A stretch of 64,000 nt of DNA from Roseovarius sp. Pro17 (GTDB lineage: Bacteria > Pseudomonadota > Alphaproteobacteria > Rhodobacterales > Rhodobacteraceae). The position numbers and the translations under genes were made by a program. Positions 26,681 through 36,720 of this stretch are shown one piece after another. Positions within the stretch are counted from its first letter, which is position 1, and each line of letters opens with the position of its first letter. Location of the stretch: positions 4,005,001-4,069,000 of the forward strand of contig NZ_CP141179.1 in assembly GCF_035599575.1 (NCBI RefSeq), in the 5' to 3' direction. The notes beneath the pieces are model-generated. The model searched no databases. It was given only the letters and a program-made list of their open reading frames with translations, and was not told where the DNA came from.

Positions 26681-27820
26681 ATGGATTTTGCGCTGAGCGA
26701 AGAACAGACTTTGATTTTTGATACGGCCAAGGCGTTTGGCGACGAACACATCGCCCCCAACGCGTTGGCGTGGGAAAAGGCTGGGGACATCCCCAAAGAC
26801 CTGTGGCCCAAGCTGGCTGAATTGGGGTTCGGTGGTTTGTATGTGCGCGAAGAAAGCGGCGGATCGGGGCTGTCCCGGCTGGATGCGACGCTGGTGTTCG
26901 AAGCACTGAGCATGGCGTGCCCTTCCGTTGCGGCTTTCTTGTCTATCCATAACATGTGTGCTGCGATGATCGATAAATTTGGGTCCAGCCAGTTGCGGGA
27001 GCGGTTTCTGCCGCGCGCCCTGACCATGGATATGATCCTGTCATATTGCCTGACAGAGCCGGGCTGCGGGTCTGACGCTGCTGCCCTCAAGACCCGTGCA
27101 GAGCGCTCGGACGTGGGGTATTCCCTGACAGGCACCAAGGCGTTCATTTCGGGTGGTGGGTATTCTGATGCATATATCGTCATGTGCCGTACCGGTGATG
27201 CGGGACCCAAAGGCATTTCAACGGTGATTGTCGAGGACAAGACTGGCGGGCTGTCGTTTGGTAGGCTTGAGGATAAGATGGGCTGGCGTGCGCAGCCGAC
27301 GCGACAAGTGCATTTAGACAATTGCAATATCCCCGCCGCTAATTTGGTGGGGCAGGAGGGCAAAGGTTTCCTTTATGCGATGGCAGGATTAGACGGCGGC
27401 CGTTTGAACATCTCTGCCTGCTCGCTGGGCGCTGCACAAGCGGCCTTGACCCAAACCGTCACTTACATGGCCGGGCGCAAGGCATTCGGCAAATCCATAG
27501 ATCAGTTTCAGGCGTTGCAGTTCCGGCTGGCCGATATGGAAACTGAACTACAAGCCGCGCGTGTGTTTCTGCGCCAAGCGGCCTGGAAGCTCGATACAGG
27601 GGCGCCGGATGCCGTGGCGCATTGTGCAATGGCAAAAAAGTTCGTGACCGAGGCAGGCAGCCGCGTGGCCAACGATTGCCTGCAACTGCATGGTGGCTAC
27701 GGCTATCTGGCTGACTACGGCATCGAAAAACTGGTGCGCGACTTGCGTGTGCATGAAATCCTAGAAGGCACAAACGAGATTATGCGCCTGATCGTCAGTC
27801 GCGGGATGATTTCAAAATGA
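26681..27820 (+). CDS. isobutyryl-CoA dehydrogenase-like acyl-CoA dehydrogenase
   Basis: A 379-residue FAD acyl-CoA dehydrogenase. YCLTEPGCGSDAA (FAD/substrate signature), GTKAFISGGG, and the C-terminal RDLRVHEILEGTNEIMR, where the catalytic Glu of the ACAD8 (isobutyryl-CoA dehydrogenase) and short-chain groups sits. The adjacent 3-hydroxyisobutyryl-CoA hydrolase supports a role in valine catabolism: isobutyryl-CoA to methacrylyl-CoA. The last 4 bases overlap the next gene. Confidence 0.88.
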   Translation: MDFALSEEQTLIFDTAKAFGDEHIAPNALAWEKAGDIPKDLWPKLAELGFGGLYVREESGGSGLSRLDATLVFEALSMACPSVAAFLSIHNMCAAMIDKFGSSQLRERFLPRALTMDMILSYCLTEPGCGSDAAALKTRAERSDVGYSLTGTKAFISGGGYSDAYIVMCRTGDAGPKGISTVIVEDKTGGLSFGRLEDKMGWRAQPTRQVHLDNCNIPAANLVGQEGKGFLYAMAGLDGGRLNISACSLGAAQAALTQTVTYMAGRKAFGKSIDQFQALQFRLADMETELQAARVFLRQAAWKLDTGAPDAVAHCAMAKKFVTEAGSRVANDCLQLHGGYGYLADYGIEKLVRDLRVHEILEGTNEIMRLIVSRGMISK

Positions 27821-28848
27821 GTGACATCGACATACGTATCGAAGGGCACGCGGGACGCATTACACTGAACCGACCCGCTGCGTTGAATGCGCTGACATAT
27901 GACATGGTACTTGGGATTGAATCCGTCATCGATGAATGGCGCGAGGCGGACATTGGCCTGGTGATGATCGATGCGGTCGGCACGCGTGCATTCTGCGCGG
28001 GCGGGGATATCGCTGATATGTATCGCAGCGGCCAAGCCAATGATCTGACCTACGGGCGTCAGTTCTGGCGCGACGAATATCGACTGAATGCAAAGCTGTT
28101 TGAATTTCCCAAACCGGTCGTCAGCTTTATGCAGGGCTTTACGATGGGCGGCGGTGTTGGGATCGGGTGTCACGGCAGCCACCGGATCGTCGGTGAAAGC
28201 AGCCGTATTGCGATGCCTGAATGTGGCATCGGATTGGTTCCTGATGTCGGCGGATCGTTGATTTTGGCGTCGTGTCCCGGCCATTTGGGCGAGTATTTGG
28301 GTCTGACGGGCACACGTATGGGCGCAGGAGATGCGATCTACGCGGGTTTTGCGGATGGGTTCATCCGCGAGGCTGAATGGGAAACTGTCAAGGCCCGGTT
28401 GGTTGAAGGTGACATTGACGCAATAGAATACCAGACACCGCCCAACGGACGATTGCTGGCGATGCAGGCCGATATTGACCGACATTTTGCAGGAAAGACG
28501 CTCGGCGAAATTGAACGCGGGCTTCTTGCTGATACATCCGATTTTGCGGCGCAGACGCTCAAGACCCTTCGTCGTCATGCGCCATTGGCGATGGGATGTT
28601 GCCTGCAAATTGTTCGCCGCCTGCGCGGGGAGGTCAACATTCGGCCTGCGTTAGATCTGGAATACCGCTTTGCTTACCGCGCTGTCGCGCAGGGCGATTT
28701 CATCGAGGGGATTCGCGCTGCCATAATCGATAAGGATCGCAGCCCCAACTGGGCACATGCGACCATTTCGGATCTATCGATTGATGATGTGGACAAGATG
28801 CTGATGCCTTTGGGCGTTGATGCTCTGGCTTGGGAGGAAACGACATGA
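27817..28848 (+). CDS. 3-hydroxyisobutyryl-CoA hydrolase
   Basis: A 343-residue crotonase-fold hydrolase, longer than plain enoyl-CoA hydratases, as usual for HIBCH. Oxyanion-hole and active-site elements: RAFCAGGDIADMY, GFTMGGGVGIGCHG, AMPECGIGLVPDVGGS with the catalytic Glu and Asp. It hydrolyses 3-hydroxyisobutyryl-CoA in valine breakdown. The next gene in the pathway, mmsB, follows immediately but is broken. Confidence 0.9.
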   Translation: MSDIDIRIEGHAGRITLNRPAALNALTYDMVLGIESVIDEWREADIGLVMIDAVGTRAFCAGGDIADMYRSGQANDLTYGRQFWRDEYRLNAKLFEFPKPVVSFMQGFTMGGGVGIGCHGSHRIVGESSRIAMPECGIGLVPDVGGSLILASCPGHLGEYLGLTGTRMGAGDAIYAGFADGFIREAEWETVKARLVEGDIDAIEYQTPPNGRLLAMQADIDRHFAGKTLGEIERGLLADTSDFAAQTLKTLRRHAPLAMGCCLQIVRRLRGEVNIRPALDLEYRFAYRAVAQGDFIEGIRAAIIDKDRSPNWAHATISDLSIDDVDKMLMPLGVDALAWEETT

Positions 28849-29207
28849 AGGTCGGATCATAGGTTTGGGCAAAATGGTCGCGCCGATGGTGGCCAAGATT
28901 TGCAACAACGTGATCCTTGGTATTACGATGATCAGAAACTGCGACGCCTTTGCATCGGCTTACAAGCTTGGGCCAGATCGGCAAGCGATGTATGCCGTGG
29001 CCAGCACATCAAATGGCCAAAGCTGGAGCATGACAACCTATTGTCCGGCCAGTGGTGTCGGGCCGAATTCACCCTCGGACAAAGATTGCAAGCGGGGGGT
29101 TGCTGCCAAATTAATGCTGAAGGCATCCAGATATTAGGCGGCGGCAGAATGGAAGCGATTTTTCGGCGATGTTGCCATATTTGGCCAAGCTCGGCGCACA
29201 CACATAG
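28845..29207 (+). pseudogene. mmsB: mmsB remnant (3-hydroxyisobutyrate dehydrogenase)
   Basis: The start overlaps the hydrolase stop (ATGA). MKVG is followed by a one-base loss; in the shifted frame IIGLGKM-APM continues the dinucleotide-binding start. The sequence then jumps to the C-terminal part: NNVILGITMIRNCDAFASA, VASTSNGQSWSMTTYCPASG, VAAKLMLK, and, after another frameshift, SDFSAMLPYLAKLGAHT and stop. About 150-170 residues of the middle, including the catalytic lysine region, are missing. Clearly non-functional. Confidence 0.88.
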
Positions 29208-29219
29208 GGATCGTTAGCA

Positions 29220-30383
29220 ATGTTTACCGCAAGCATGAATTTCACCTTGGGCGACGAGATCGAAGCCCTGCGTGATATGGTCCACCGCTGGGCGCAGGAT
29301 CGCGTCAAACCAATGGCGGCTGACGTTGACGCCAAGAACATCTTTCCGTCCGAGCTTTGGAAAGAAATGGGTGAACTTGGGCTGCTAGGTATCACCGTGC
29401 CCGAGGCTTATGGTGGCGTCGAAATGGGTTACTTGGCGCACACGATTGCGGTTGAGGAAATCGCCCGCGCCAGTGCTTCTGTTGCGCTGTCTTACGGCGC
29501 GCATTCAAACCTTTGCGTCAATCAGATTGCACTGAACGGAACGCCCGAACAAAGGGCGAAATATCTGCCTAAACTGTGTTCAGGGGATCACGTCGGCGCG
29601 CTGGCCATGTCCGAAGCGGGGGCTGGGTCTGACGTAGTTGGAATGAAGTTGCGGGCCGAGAGGCGTAATGATCTCTATGTGTTGAACGGCACGAAGTACT
29701 GGATCACCAATGGCCCGGAGGCAGACGTTTTGGTGGTATACGCCAAGACAGATCCCGGCGCAGGGTCCGGGGGGATCACCGCGTTCCTGATCGAAAAATC
29801 CATGGCTGGCTTCAGCACGAGCGCGCATTTTGACAAGCTTGGAATGCGCGGATCCAACACTGCCGAGCTGGTGTTCAAGAACGTCGAAGTTCCATTTGAA
29901 AACGTGATTGGCGAAGAGGGCAAAGGCGTGCGTATCTTGATGTCCGGCCTTGATTACGAACGCGTGGTCTTGTCTGGCATCGGGACTGGCATAATGGCCG
30001 CCTGCCTTGACGAGGTGATGCCCTATATCAGCCAACGCAAGCAGTTCGGCCAGCCGGTTGGTAACTTCCAATTGATGCAGGGAAAGATTGCCGACATGTA
30101 CACAAAGATGAACAGCTGTCGCGCCTACGTCTATGCCGTCGCCCGCGCCTGCGATCTTGGACAGGTGATCCGACAAGACGCTGCGGCCTGCGTGCTGCTC
30201 GCTTCGGAAGAGGCGATGGTGGTTGCTCATCAGGCGGTGCAGGCGATGGGCGGGGCGGGGTTCATGAACGACACGGCGGTGTCGCGTATTTTCCGCGATG
30301 CCAAGTTGATGGAAATTGGCGCAGGCACTTCTGAAATCCGTCGTATGCTGATCGGGCGCGAAATGATGGGGTCCATGTCGTGA
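29220..30383 (+). CDS. ivd: isovaleryl-CoA dehydrogenase
   Basis: A 387-residue acyl-CoA dehydrogenase. [14 protein letters not shown] and [20 protein letters not shown] are typical; [18 protein letters not shown] carries the Glu in the position used as catalytic base by isovaleryl-CoA dehydrogenases, and [18 protein letters not shown] is the C-terminal signature. First leucine-specific gene of the operon, directly followed (4-base overlap) by methylcrotonyl-CoA carboxylase. Confidence 0.93.
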   Translation: MFTASMNFTLGDEIEALRDMVHRWAQDRVKPMAADVDAKNIFPSELWKEMGELGLLGITVPEAYGGVEMGYLAHTIAVEEIARASASVALSYGAHSNLCVNQIALNGTPEQRAKYLPKLCSGDHVGALAMSEAGAGSDVVGMKLRAERRNDLYVLNGTKYWITNGPEADVLVVYAKTDPGAGSGGITAFLIEKSMAGFSTSAHFDKLGMRGSNTAELVFKNVEVPFENVIGEEGKGVRILMSGLDYERVVLSGIGTGIMAACLDEVMPYISQRKQFGQPVGNFQLMQGKIADMYTKMNSCRAYVYAVARACDLGQVIRQDAAACVLLASEEAMVVAHQAVQAMGGAGFMNDTAVSRIFRDAKLMEIGAGTSEIRRMLIGREMMGSMS

Positions 30384-31978
30384 GGCTGACGTCGCAGATA
30401 TCGCCGCAATCTGCGGAGTTCAAAGCGAATGTTGCCGCCCATCGGGCGGCGATGGATGCCATTCGTGCGGCGCAGGAAAGTGCGGCATTGGGTGGCGGGG
30501 ATCGCGCACGCGAACGGCACCTCTCACGCGGAAAACTGCTCCCCCGTGACCGGGTTGCGCGCCTGCTTGACCCGGGCTCGCCATTTCTTGAGGTTGGCGC
30601 TTTGGCCGCGCACGGGCTTTACGATGGGGCCTGTCCTGCTGCGGGTCTGATTGCTGGAATTGGCCGCATCGCAGGGCGCGAAGTGATGGTCCTGTGCAAT
30701 GACGCCACCGTCAAGGGCGGCACGTATTTCCCCATGTCGGTCAAGAAACATTTGCGCGCGCAAGAGATCGCAGAGGCAAACCATTTACCTTGCGTCTACC
30801 TTGTCGACAGTGGCGGCGCGAACCTGCCCAATCAGGACGAGGTGTTCCCCGACCGCGATCACTTTGGCCGGATATTTTACAATCAGGCCCAGATGAGCGC
30901 CAAGGGGATCGCGCAGATTGCCGTTGTGATGGGGTCCTGTACGGCTGGTGGCGCCTACGTTCCTGCAATGTCGGACGTGACCATCATCGTCAAAGATCAA
31001 GGTACGATTTTTCTGGCGGGACCACCGCTGGTCAAGGCCGCCACGGGCGAGGTTGTGAGTGCAGAGGATTTGGGCGGCGGCGACGTGCATACACGATTGT
31101 CCGGTGTGGCTGATTATCTGGCCGATGACGACGCGCACGCGCTGGCACTGGCGCGCCGGGCGGTTGGGTCGATCGGTGGCGCCGCGCCGAAGGCCGCGTT
31201 GACGGGGGCAAAGCCGCTCTATGATCCCGATGAAATTCTGGGCGTTGTGCCGACTGATCTGCGCACACCCTATGACGTACGCGAAGTGATCGCCCGCGTT
31301 GTGGATGGCAGCGAATTTGATGAATTCAAGGCCCGCTATGGCGCTACGCTGGTCTGTGGTTTTGCCCGCATCTGGGGCATGGATGTCGGCATCATCGGCA
31401 ACAACGGCGTGCTGTTTTCCGAAAGCGCCACGAAGGGCGCGCATTTTGTGCAGTTGTGTTCGCTACGCAAGATCCCGTTGGTGTTCTTGCAGAACATCAC
31501 TGGCTTTATGGTCGGCCAAAAGTACGAAAGCGGCGGCATTGCCAAAGACGGGGCCAAGCTGGTCACGGCGGTCGCAACCTCGTCGGTGCCCAAGATTACG
31601 ATGCTCATCGGTGGGTCTTTTGGTGCGGGCAATTACGGCATGTGTGGGCGCGCATATTTCCCTCGGTTCTTGTGGACGTGGCCTAACAGTCGCATTTCGG
31701 TCATGGGCGGAGAACAGGCTGCGAGCGTTTTGGCCACCGTGCGTCGCGACGCGTTGGAGCGGAAGGGCGAAAGCTGGTCCGCCGAGGACGAAGCCGCATT
31801 CAAACAGCCGACGATTGATATGTTCGAAGAACAATCACACCCGCTTTATGCCACCGCGCGGCTCTGGGACGACGGAATCGTGGACCCGCGCAAGACCCGT
31901 GATGTGTTGGGATTATCATTGGCCGTCAGCCTGAACGCCCCGATAGAGGACACGCAGTTCGGCGTGTTTCGGATGTGA
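30380..31978 (+). CDS. mccB: methylcrotonyl-CoA carboxylase, carboxyltransferase (beta) subunit
   Basis: A 532-residue carboxyltransferase starting at a GTG that overlaps the ivd stop. Acyl-CoA and biotin-binding elements: [52 protein letters not shown] and [15 protein letters not shown], all typical of the 3-methylcrotonyl-CoA-specific family. Pairs with mccA, 28 bp downstream. Confidence 0.94.
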   Translation: MRLTSQISPQSAEFKANVAAHRAAMDAIRAAQESAALGGGDRARERHLSRGKLLPRDRVARLLDPGSPFLEVGALAAHGLYDGACPAAGLIAGIGRIAGREVMVLCNDATVKGGTYFPMSVKKHLRAQEIAEANHLPCVYLVDSGGANLPNQDEVFPDRDHFGRIFYNQAQMSAKGIAQIAVVMGSCTAGGAYVPAMSDVTIIVKDQGTIFLAGPPLVKAATGEVVSAEDLGGGDVHTRLSGVADYLADDDAHALALARRAVGSIGGAAPKAALTGAKPLYDPDEILGVVPTDLRTPYDVREVIARVVDGSEFDEFKARYGATLVCGFARIWGMDVGIIGNNGVLFSESATKGAHFVQLCSLRKIPLVFLQNITGFMVGQKYESGGIAKDGAKLVTAVATSSVPKITMLIGGSFGAGNYGMCGRAYFPRFLWTWPNSRISVMGGEQAASVLATVRRDALERKGESWSAEDEAAFKQPTIDMFEEQSHPLYATARLWDDGIVDPRKTRDVLGLSLAVSLNAPIEDTQFGVFRM

Positions 31979-32006
31979 TGGCGATGCATCAAATGCGTTG
32001 GGGGCT

Positions 32007-33995
32007 ATGATGTTCAGCAAGATACTCATCGCCAATCGGGGCGAAATTGCATGCCGTGTGATCGCAACAGCGCGCCGGATGGGTGTGCGCACGGTCGCGG
32101 TGTATTCTGATGCGGATGTCGGCGCAAAACACGTTGCAATGGCTGATGAGGCGGTTCGCATCGGCCCGCCACCCGTTGCCGAAAGCTATCTGTTGAGCGA
32201 GCGGATTATTGAGGCGGCGCTGGCAACAGGTGCGCAGGCCATTCATCCGGGCTACGGGTTTTTGTCCGAGAATCCCGATTTTGTAGATGCGGTTGCGGCC
32301 GCTGGGCTGGTCTTTATCGGCCCGACCGCCAGTGCGATCCGCGCAATGGGGCTCAAGGATGCCGCCAAAGATCTGATGGCAAAGGCAAATGTTCCTGTCG
32401 TGCCCGGCTACACCGGGGCCGATCAAGACCCTGTAGTCATGGCGCAGGAGGCCGCGCGCATCGGCTATCCGGTGATGATCAAGGCGCGGGCAGGTGGCGG
32501 CGGCAAGGGGATGCGTCTTGTCCAGCAAGCGCAGGACTTCGCGGTTGCACTGGAAGGCGCGCGGCGTGAAGGGCAGGCAAACTTTGGCGATCCGGTCTGC
32601 CTGATCGAGAAATACATCCAAAGCCCGCGTCACATTGAAATGCAAGTTTTTGGCGACAGCCATGGCAACGTTGTGCATCTGTTCGAACGAGATTGTTCGC
32701 TGCAGCGCCGCCACCAAAAGGTGATCGAGGAGGCCCCGGCGCCCGGTATGACCGACGCCGTGCGCGGCGCGATGGGGGCTGCCGCAGTGGAGGCTGCCCG
32801 TGCCATTGGATATCAAGGCGCAGGTACGGTTGAATTCATCGTGGATGGGTCCGGCGGCCTGCGCACGGATGGGTTCTGGTTCATGGAAATGAACACGCGC
32901 CTGCAAGTCGAACACCCCGTCTCCGAGGCAATTACCGGCCTCGATTTTGTAGAGCTGCAACTGCGCGTCGCCGCGGGAGAGCCGTTGCCCGTCACGCAGG
33001 ACGATCTGACCATGACGGGCCACGCCTTTGAAGCACGTATCTATGCAGAAGACGTCGCTCGGGGCTTCAGGCCCGCCACGGGCGTGCTGCAACATCTCGA
33101 TTTCCCTGCGGGTCTGACATTTGCGCGAAGCAGTGTGCGCGTCGACAGCGGCGTGCGCCGGGGCGACGAGATCGGCCCTTGGTATGATCCGATGATTGCA
33201 AAACTGATCGTGCATGGCCCGACCCGCGACGCTGCCTTGAGGCAACTTCGGAACGCTTTGGCGGATTGCCATGTGGCGGGGTCCGTGACCAATCTGGAAT
33301 TCCTGCATGCCTTGGCAGATGAGCCTAGCTTTGTGGCTGGGCAGATGGATACCACGTTGATCGAACGCCAGCTTGAGACACTGATAGCGCAGGCAGAGGT
33401 GTCGCCTTGCGTGACGGGTTTGGCCGCGGTTGTCGCGGCCGGTCTGCTGGACAAACACGGGGCTGGACCGTGGTCCAATTTATCGGGCTGGCGTCATTGG
33501 GGCTCTGCACAGGAGTATGTTCAACTGATGCTGGACGATGAAGTTCTGGACCTGTCAATTACTCACTGCGGTGACGGTGTATTCGCAATCGGCGACGCGG
33601 AATTGTCCATCAAACGATGCGGCGACACCGCCTACGGCGTGACACAAAACGGGTTGCAGCGACAAATGCACGCCGTTGTCACAGGGTCTGATATTACCGT
33701 TTTCGAGGGCGGCCGAACGCACCGGTATTCGCGGATTGATCCGTTGCTGGCGGCACAACACACAGGTGCTGACAGCGACAGCATCGTGGCCCCGATGCCG
33801 GGTAGTGTAACGCAAGTATCCGCCGTGGCGGGGACGTCGGTGGTAAAAGACACGCCGCTCATTGTGCTGGAAGCCATGAAGATGGAACACACCCTACGCG
33901 CGCCCCGTGATGGCGTCATTGCCGAAGTGTTGGTCGCGCGAGGTGATCAGGTCATTGACGGGCAAGTTTTGCTCGCGCTCGTGTCTGAGGAATAG
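32007..33995 (+). CDS. mccA: methylcrotonyl-CoA carboxylase, biotin carboxylase/BCCP (alpha) subunit
   Basis: A 662-residue protein: biotin carboxylase N domain (KILIANRGEIACRVI), ATP-grasp (IKARAGGGGKGMRLV, EMNTRLQVEHPVSE), and a C-terminal biotinyl domain with the biotinylated lysine in VLEAMKMEHT. The start is one of two adjacent ATGs at 32007/32010. Together with mccB it carboxylates 3-methylcrotonyl-CoA. Confidence 0.94.
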   Translation: MMFSKILIANRGEIACRVIATARRMGVRTVAVYSDADVGAKHVAMADEAVRIGPPPVAESYLLSERIIEAALATGAQAIHPGYGFLSENPDFVDAVAAAGLVFIGPTASAIRAMGLKDAAKDLMAKANVPVVPGYTGADQDPVVMAQEAARIGYPVMIKARAGGGGKGMRLVQQAQDFAVALEGARREGQANFGDPVCLIEKYIQSPRHIEMQVFGDSHGNVVHLFERDCSLQRRHQKVIEEAPAPGMTDAVRGAMGAAAVEAARAIGYQGAGTVEFIVDGSGGLRTDGFWFMEMNTRLQVEHPVSEAITGLDFVELQLRVAAGEPLPVTQDDLTMTGHAFEARIYAEDVARGFRPATGVLQHLDFPAGLTFARSSVRVDSGVRRGDEIGPWYDPMIAKLIVHGPTRDAALRQLRNALADCHVAGSVTNLEFLHALADEPSFVAGQMDTTLIERQLETLIAQAEVSPCVTGLAAVVAAGLLDKHGAGPWSNLSGWRHWGSAQEYVQLMLDDEVLDLSITHCGDGVFAIGDAELSIKRCGDTAYGVTQNGLQRQMHAVVTGSDITVFEGGRTHRYSRIDPLLAAQHTGADSDSIVAPMPGSVTQVSAVAGTSVVKDTPLIVLEAMKMEHTLRAPRDGVIAEVLVARGDQVIDGQVLLALVSEE

Positions 33996-34018
33996 GGCAT
34001 GGGAAATGAGGATACGCC

Positions 34019-34879
34019 ATGACGGACAAAGTCACCATATTTGAAATGGGCCCGCGTGATGGTCTGCAAAACGAGCCTGAGTTTGTCGCGACTGCCGACA
34101 AGATAAGGCTGGTGGACATGTTGTCAGCGACTGGGTTGCGCAAGATCGAAGTGACCAGTTTCGTGAGCCCGAAGCGGGTGCCGCAAATGGCTGATGCCGC
34201 TGAGGTATTAGCGGGAATTACACGAAAGGCCGACGTCGTCTATTCTGCGCTGACACCTAATATGCGTGGATTTAAAGGTGCTATTGCGGCGGGTGTCGAT
34301 GAAATAGCGGTGTTTGCCAGCGCGTCCGAAGGTTTCAGTCAGGCCAACATAAATTGCAGCATTGACGAAAGCTTCGCGCGGTTTGCTCCCGTGATCGCCG
34401 CAGCGCAAGCGGCCAAAATCCCGGTACGTGGCTATGTGTCTTGCGTCACGGATTGCCCCTACGACGGTGCCGTTTTGCCCGAAAGCGTGGCGCGCGTTGT
34501 GGCGGCTCTGAGGGAAATGGGATGCTATGAAGTTTCGCTTGGCGACACGATCGGGCAGGCTACACCGGACCGTATAAGGTTGATGCTGGACGCGGTCGTG
34601 CCACTCAGCGGGCGGCTCGCAGGACATTTTCATGACACGAACGGGCGCGCCCTTGAAAATATCGCAGTCGCATTGGGCCACGGACTGCGGGTTTTCGATG
34701 CAGCTGTTGGCGGACTTGGCGGCTGCCCATATGCGCCCGGGGCCAAGGGGAACGTGGCAACAGAGGCCGTCGTTCAAATGCTGACGGCACAAGGGTTTGA
34801 CACGGGCATCGACGCCGCCAAATTAGCGCAGGCCGCAGTGTTCGCCCGCAATCTCAGGGCAGGACAAGATGATGTATGA
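34019..34879 (+). CDS. mvaB: hydroxymethylglutaryl-CoA lyase
   Basis: A 286-residue TIM-barrel lyase (HMGL-like). EMGPRDGLQNE near the start contains the metal/catalytic Arg-Asp, FHDTNGRALENI the metal-binding His region, and GGLGGCPYAPGAKGNVATE the flexible loop with the catalytic Cys. It splits HMG-CoA to acetyl-CoA and acetoacetate, the last step of leucine degradation. Confidence 0.95.
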   Translation: MTDKVTIFEMGPRDGLQNEPEFVATADKIRLVDMLSATGLRKIEVTSFVSPKRVPQMADAAEVLAGITRKADVVYSALTPNMRGFKGAIAAGVDEIAVFASASEGFSQANINCSIDESFARFAPVIAAAQAAKIPVRGYVSCVTDCPYDGAVLPESVARVVAALREMGCYEVSLGDTIGQATPDRIRLMLDAVVPLSGRLAGHFHDTNGRALENIAVALGHGLRVFDAAVGGLGGCPYAPGAKGNVATEAVVQMLTAQGFDTGIDAAKLAQAAVFARNLRAGQDDV

Positions 34880-35645
34880 GACTTTGACAATTCACCGCGA
34901 CGACCGCGATGTTCAGTATGTTGCGATGAATCGCCCCGCAAAACGCAACGCTCTGTCAGCGCAGATGATTGCCGACCTGACTGATATGGCAAAATCCGTT
35001 CCAACCGGCACCCGCGCAGTGGTGTTGTCTGGTGAGGGATCGGTGTTTTGTGCCGGCGGTGATTTGGACTGGATGCAGGATCAGATAAATGCGGATCGGG
35101 CGACACGCATGGCCGAAGCCCGCAAGCTGGCGATGATGCTGGACGCTCTCAACACGTTGCCCGCCCCGTTGATCGGGCGCATTCACGGTGGTGCCTTTGG
35201 CGGCGGAGTGGGGATGGCTTGCGTGTGCGATGTGGCTGTGGCGGCCACCGATTGCAAATTCGGGCTGACTGAAACGCGGCTTGGCCTAATTCCCGCAACC
35301 ATAGGGCCATATGTGCTGGCGCGTTTGGGCGAGGGGAATGCCCGTCGGGTGTTTATGTCAGCGCGGGTGTTTGGCGCAACGGAGGCAGCAACACTGGGTA
35401 TTTGCACGCGGCCAGTCGATGCCGATGCCTTGGACGCAGCGGTAGAGTGCGAAGTAGCGCCCTATCTCAAGACCTACCCGCAGGCCGTCGCGCGCGCCAA
35501 AACGCTCGCGCGCTCGATCGGGCCGAGGATCGACAGCGCAGTGATTGATGCCTGCATCGAAGCATTGGCAGATACGTGGGAAACCGAAGCTGCCGCTGAA
35601 GGAATCGCTGAGTTTCTAAGCAACTCCGAGGGGCGAGCACGCTGA
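34869..35645 (+). CDS. methylglutaconyl-CoA hydratase-like enoyl-CoA hydratase
   Basis: A 258-residue crotonase-family enzyme, overlapping mvaB by 11 bp. SGEGSVFCAGGDLDWMQ (oxyanion hole), GGAFGGGVGMACVCD and ETRLGLIPATIGPYV are visible. Position in a liu-type operon points to 3-methylglutaconyl-CoA hydratase (LiuC). Last gene of the operon, followed by the left end of an IS481-type element. Confidence 0.87.
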   Translation: MMYETLTIHRDDRDVQYVAMNRPAKRNALSAQMIADLTDMAKSVPTGTRAVVLSGEGSVFCAGGDLDWMQDQINADRATRMAEARKLAMMLDALNTLPAPLIGRIHGGAFGGGVGMACVCDVAVAATDCKFGLTETRLGLIPATIGPYVLARLGEGNARRVFMSARVFGATEAATLGICTRPVDADALDAAVECEVAPYLKTYPQAVARAKTLARSIGPRIDSAVIDACIEALADTWETEAAAEGIAEFLSNSEGRAR

Positions 35646-35733
35646 TGTCTTGTCGCTTCGCGAGAATTCCATACGGCTTTGTCAGCTTGTTCTATAGCGA
35701 CGTGAGCAAGACCGGCGTCACCATCATGCGGTC

Positions 35734-36720
35734 TGTAGATATGCCGTTACTCGCGAGACATTTCCTTTAGCCTCCCGGACCTGGGAAGAAGGAGATGTTT
35801 ATGTCGAAGGATCAACGCGAGATTAGGCGTAAGTTGCGGATACTGCGATACGCTGAAGAGACCGGCCATGTCGCCAAGACCTGTCGTTACTTTGGGATCG
35901 GCCGCGCCAGTTTCTACCGCTGGCGCAAGGCCTATGCCGAACGCGGAGAGGCTGGCCTGATCAATGCACCTCCCATCCCCAAGTGGCACGCCAACAGGAC
36001 ACCGCCTGAGCGCGAGGAAAAGGTGCTGCATCTTCGTCGCAAATACCACCTCGGGCCGATGCGGATCGTTTGGTATCTCGAGCGCTATCACGGCATTCGG
36101 ATGTCTGATGCCACGGTTTCACGCATCTTGCGTCGGCATGGCCTGAACCGGCTTCCTCGCGGAACCCGCATGCGTAAGGTCCATACCAAGCGTTATCAGA
36201 AACAAGTTCCGGGCCACCATATCCAGATGGACGTCAAGTTCCTGACTTTCATTGGGCAAAAGGGCGAAAAGATCCGCCGGTTCCAATACACAGCGATCGA
36301 TGACGCAACGCGGGTTCGAGCCCTGAAGGTCTATGAGAGACACACACAGGCCAATGCGATAGACTTCGTTGACCATGTCATCGACAAGTTCCCATTTCGC
36401 ATCCGGGAAATCAGGACCGACAACGGCCATGAGTTCCAGGCGAAGTTCCATTGGCACGTCGAGGATCTGGGAATCCGTCACGCTTACATCAAACGCGGCA
36501 CGCCCCAGCTCAATGGCAAAGTAGAGCGATCTCACCGCTCTGACGGGCAGGAGTTCTACCAGTTGCTTAGTTACAAAGGCGACGTGGATCTCGAAACCAA
36601 GCTGGGTGAATGGGAGCGCTTCTACAACTTCCACAGGCCGCATGGCGCGCACAATGGAAAGACACCTTACGAAGCTCTCAGAGAAAAGCTATAATCAACA
36701 GATTTCATGTCTCACGAGCA
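35734..36720 (+). mobile_element. IS481-type element, right end truncated
   Basis: The left terminal sequence TGTAGATATGCCGTTACTCG continues CGAGACAT (to 35761). Its inverse ATGTCTCACGAG is found at 36708-36719, but the outermost ~18 bp are missing there and IS3-like sequence begins. So the element is complete at the left and clipped at the right. Confidence 0.65.
35801..36694 (+). CDS. IS481-family transposase
   Basis: A 297-residue transposase: N-terminal HTH (GHVAKTCRYFGIGRASFYRW), second HTH-like part (MSDATVSRILRRHGLNRLP), and an rve-type DDE core with QMDVKFLTF (D), RTDNGHEFQ (D) and GKVERSHRSDGQEFY (E), ending in HRPHGAHNGKTPYEALREKL. AAGGAG lies 7 bases before the ATG at 35801. The gene is intact, although the element has probably lost its right end. 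Confidence 0.9.
   Translation: MSKDQREIRRKLRILRYAEETGHVAKTCRYFGIGRASFYRWRKAYAERGEAGLINAPPIPKWHANRTPPEREEKVLHLRRKYHLGPMRIVWYLERYHGIRMSDATVSRILRRHGLNRLPRGTRMRKVHTKRYQKQVPGHHIQMDVKFLTFIGQKGEKIRRFQYTAIDDATRVRALKVYERHTQANAIDFVDHVIDKFPFRIREIRTDNGHEFQAKFHWHVEDLGIRHAYIKRGTPQLNGKVERSHRSDGQEFYQLLSYKGDVDLETKLGEWERFYNFHRPHGAHNGKTPYEALREKL

Noticed and set aside
31989..33458. 489-codon minus-strand frame
   Set aside because: Antisense of mccA, whose motifs are complete; composition is typical of a shadow frame.
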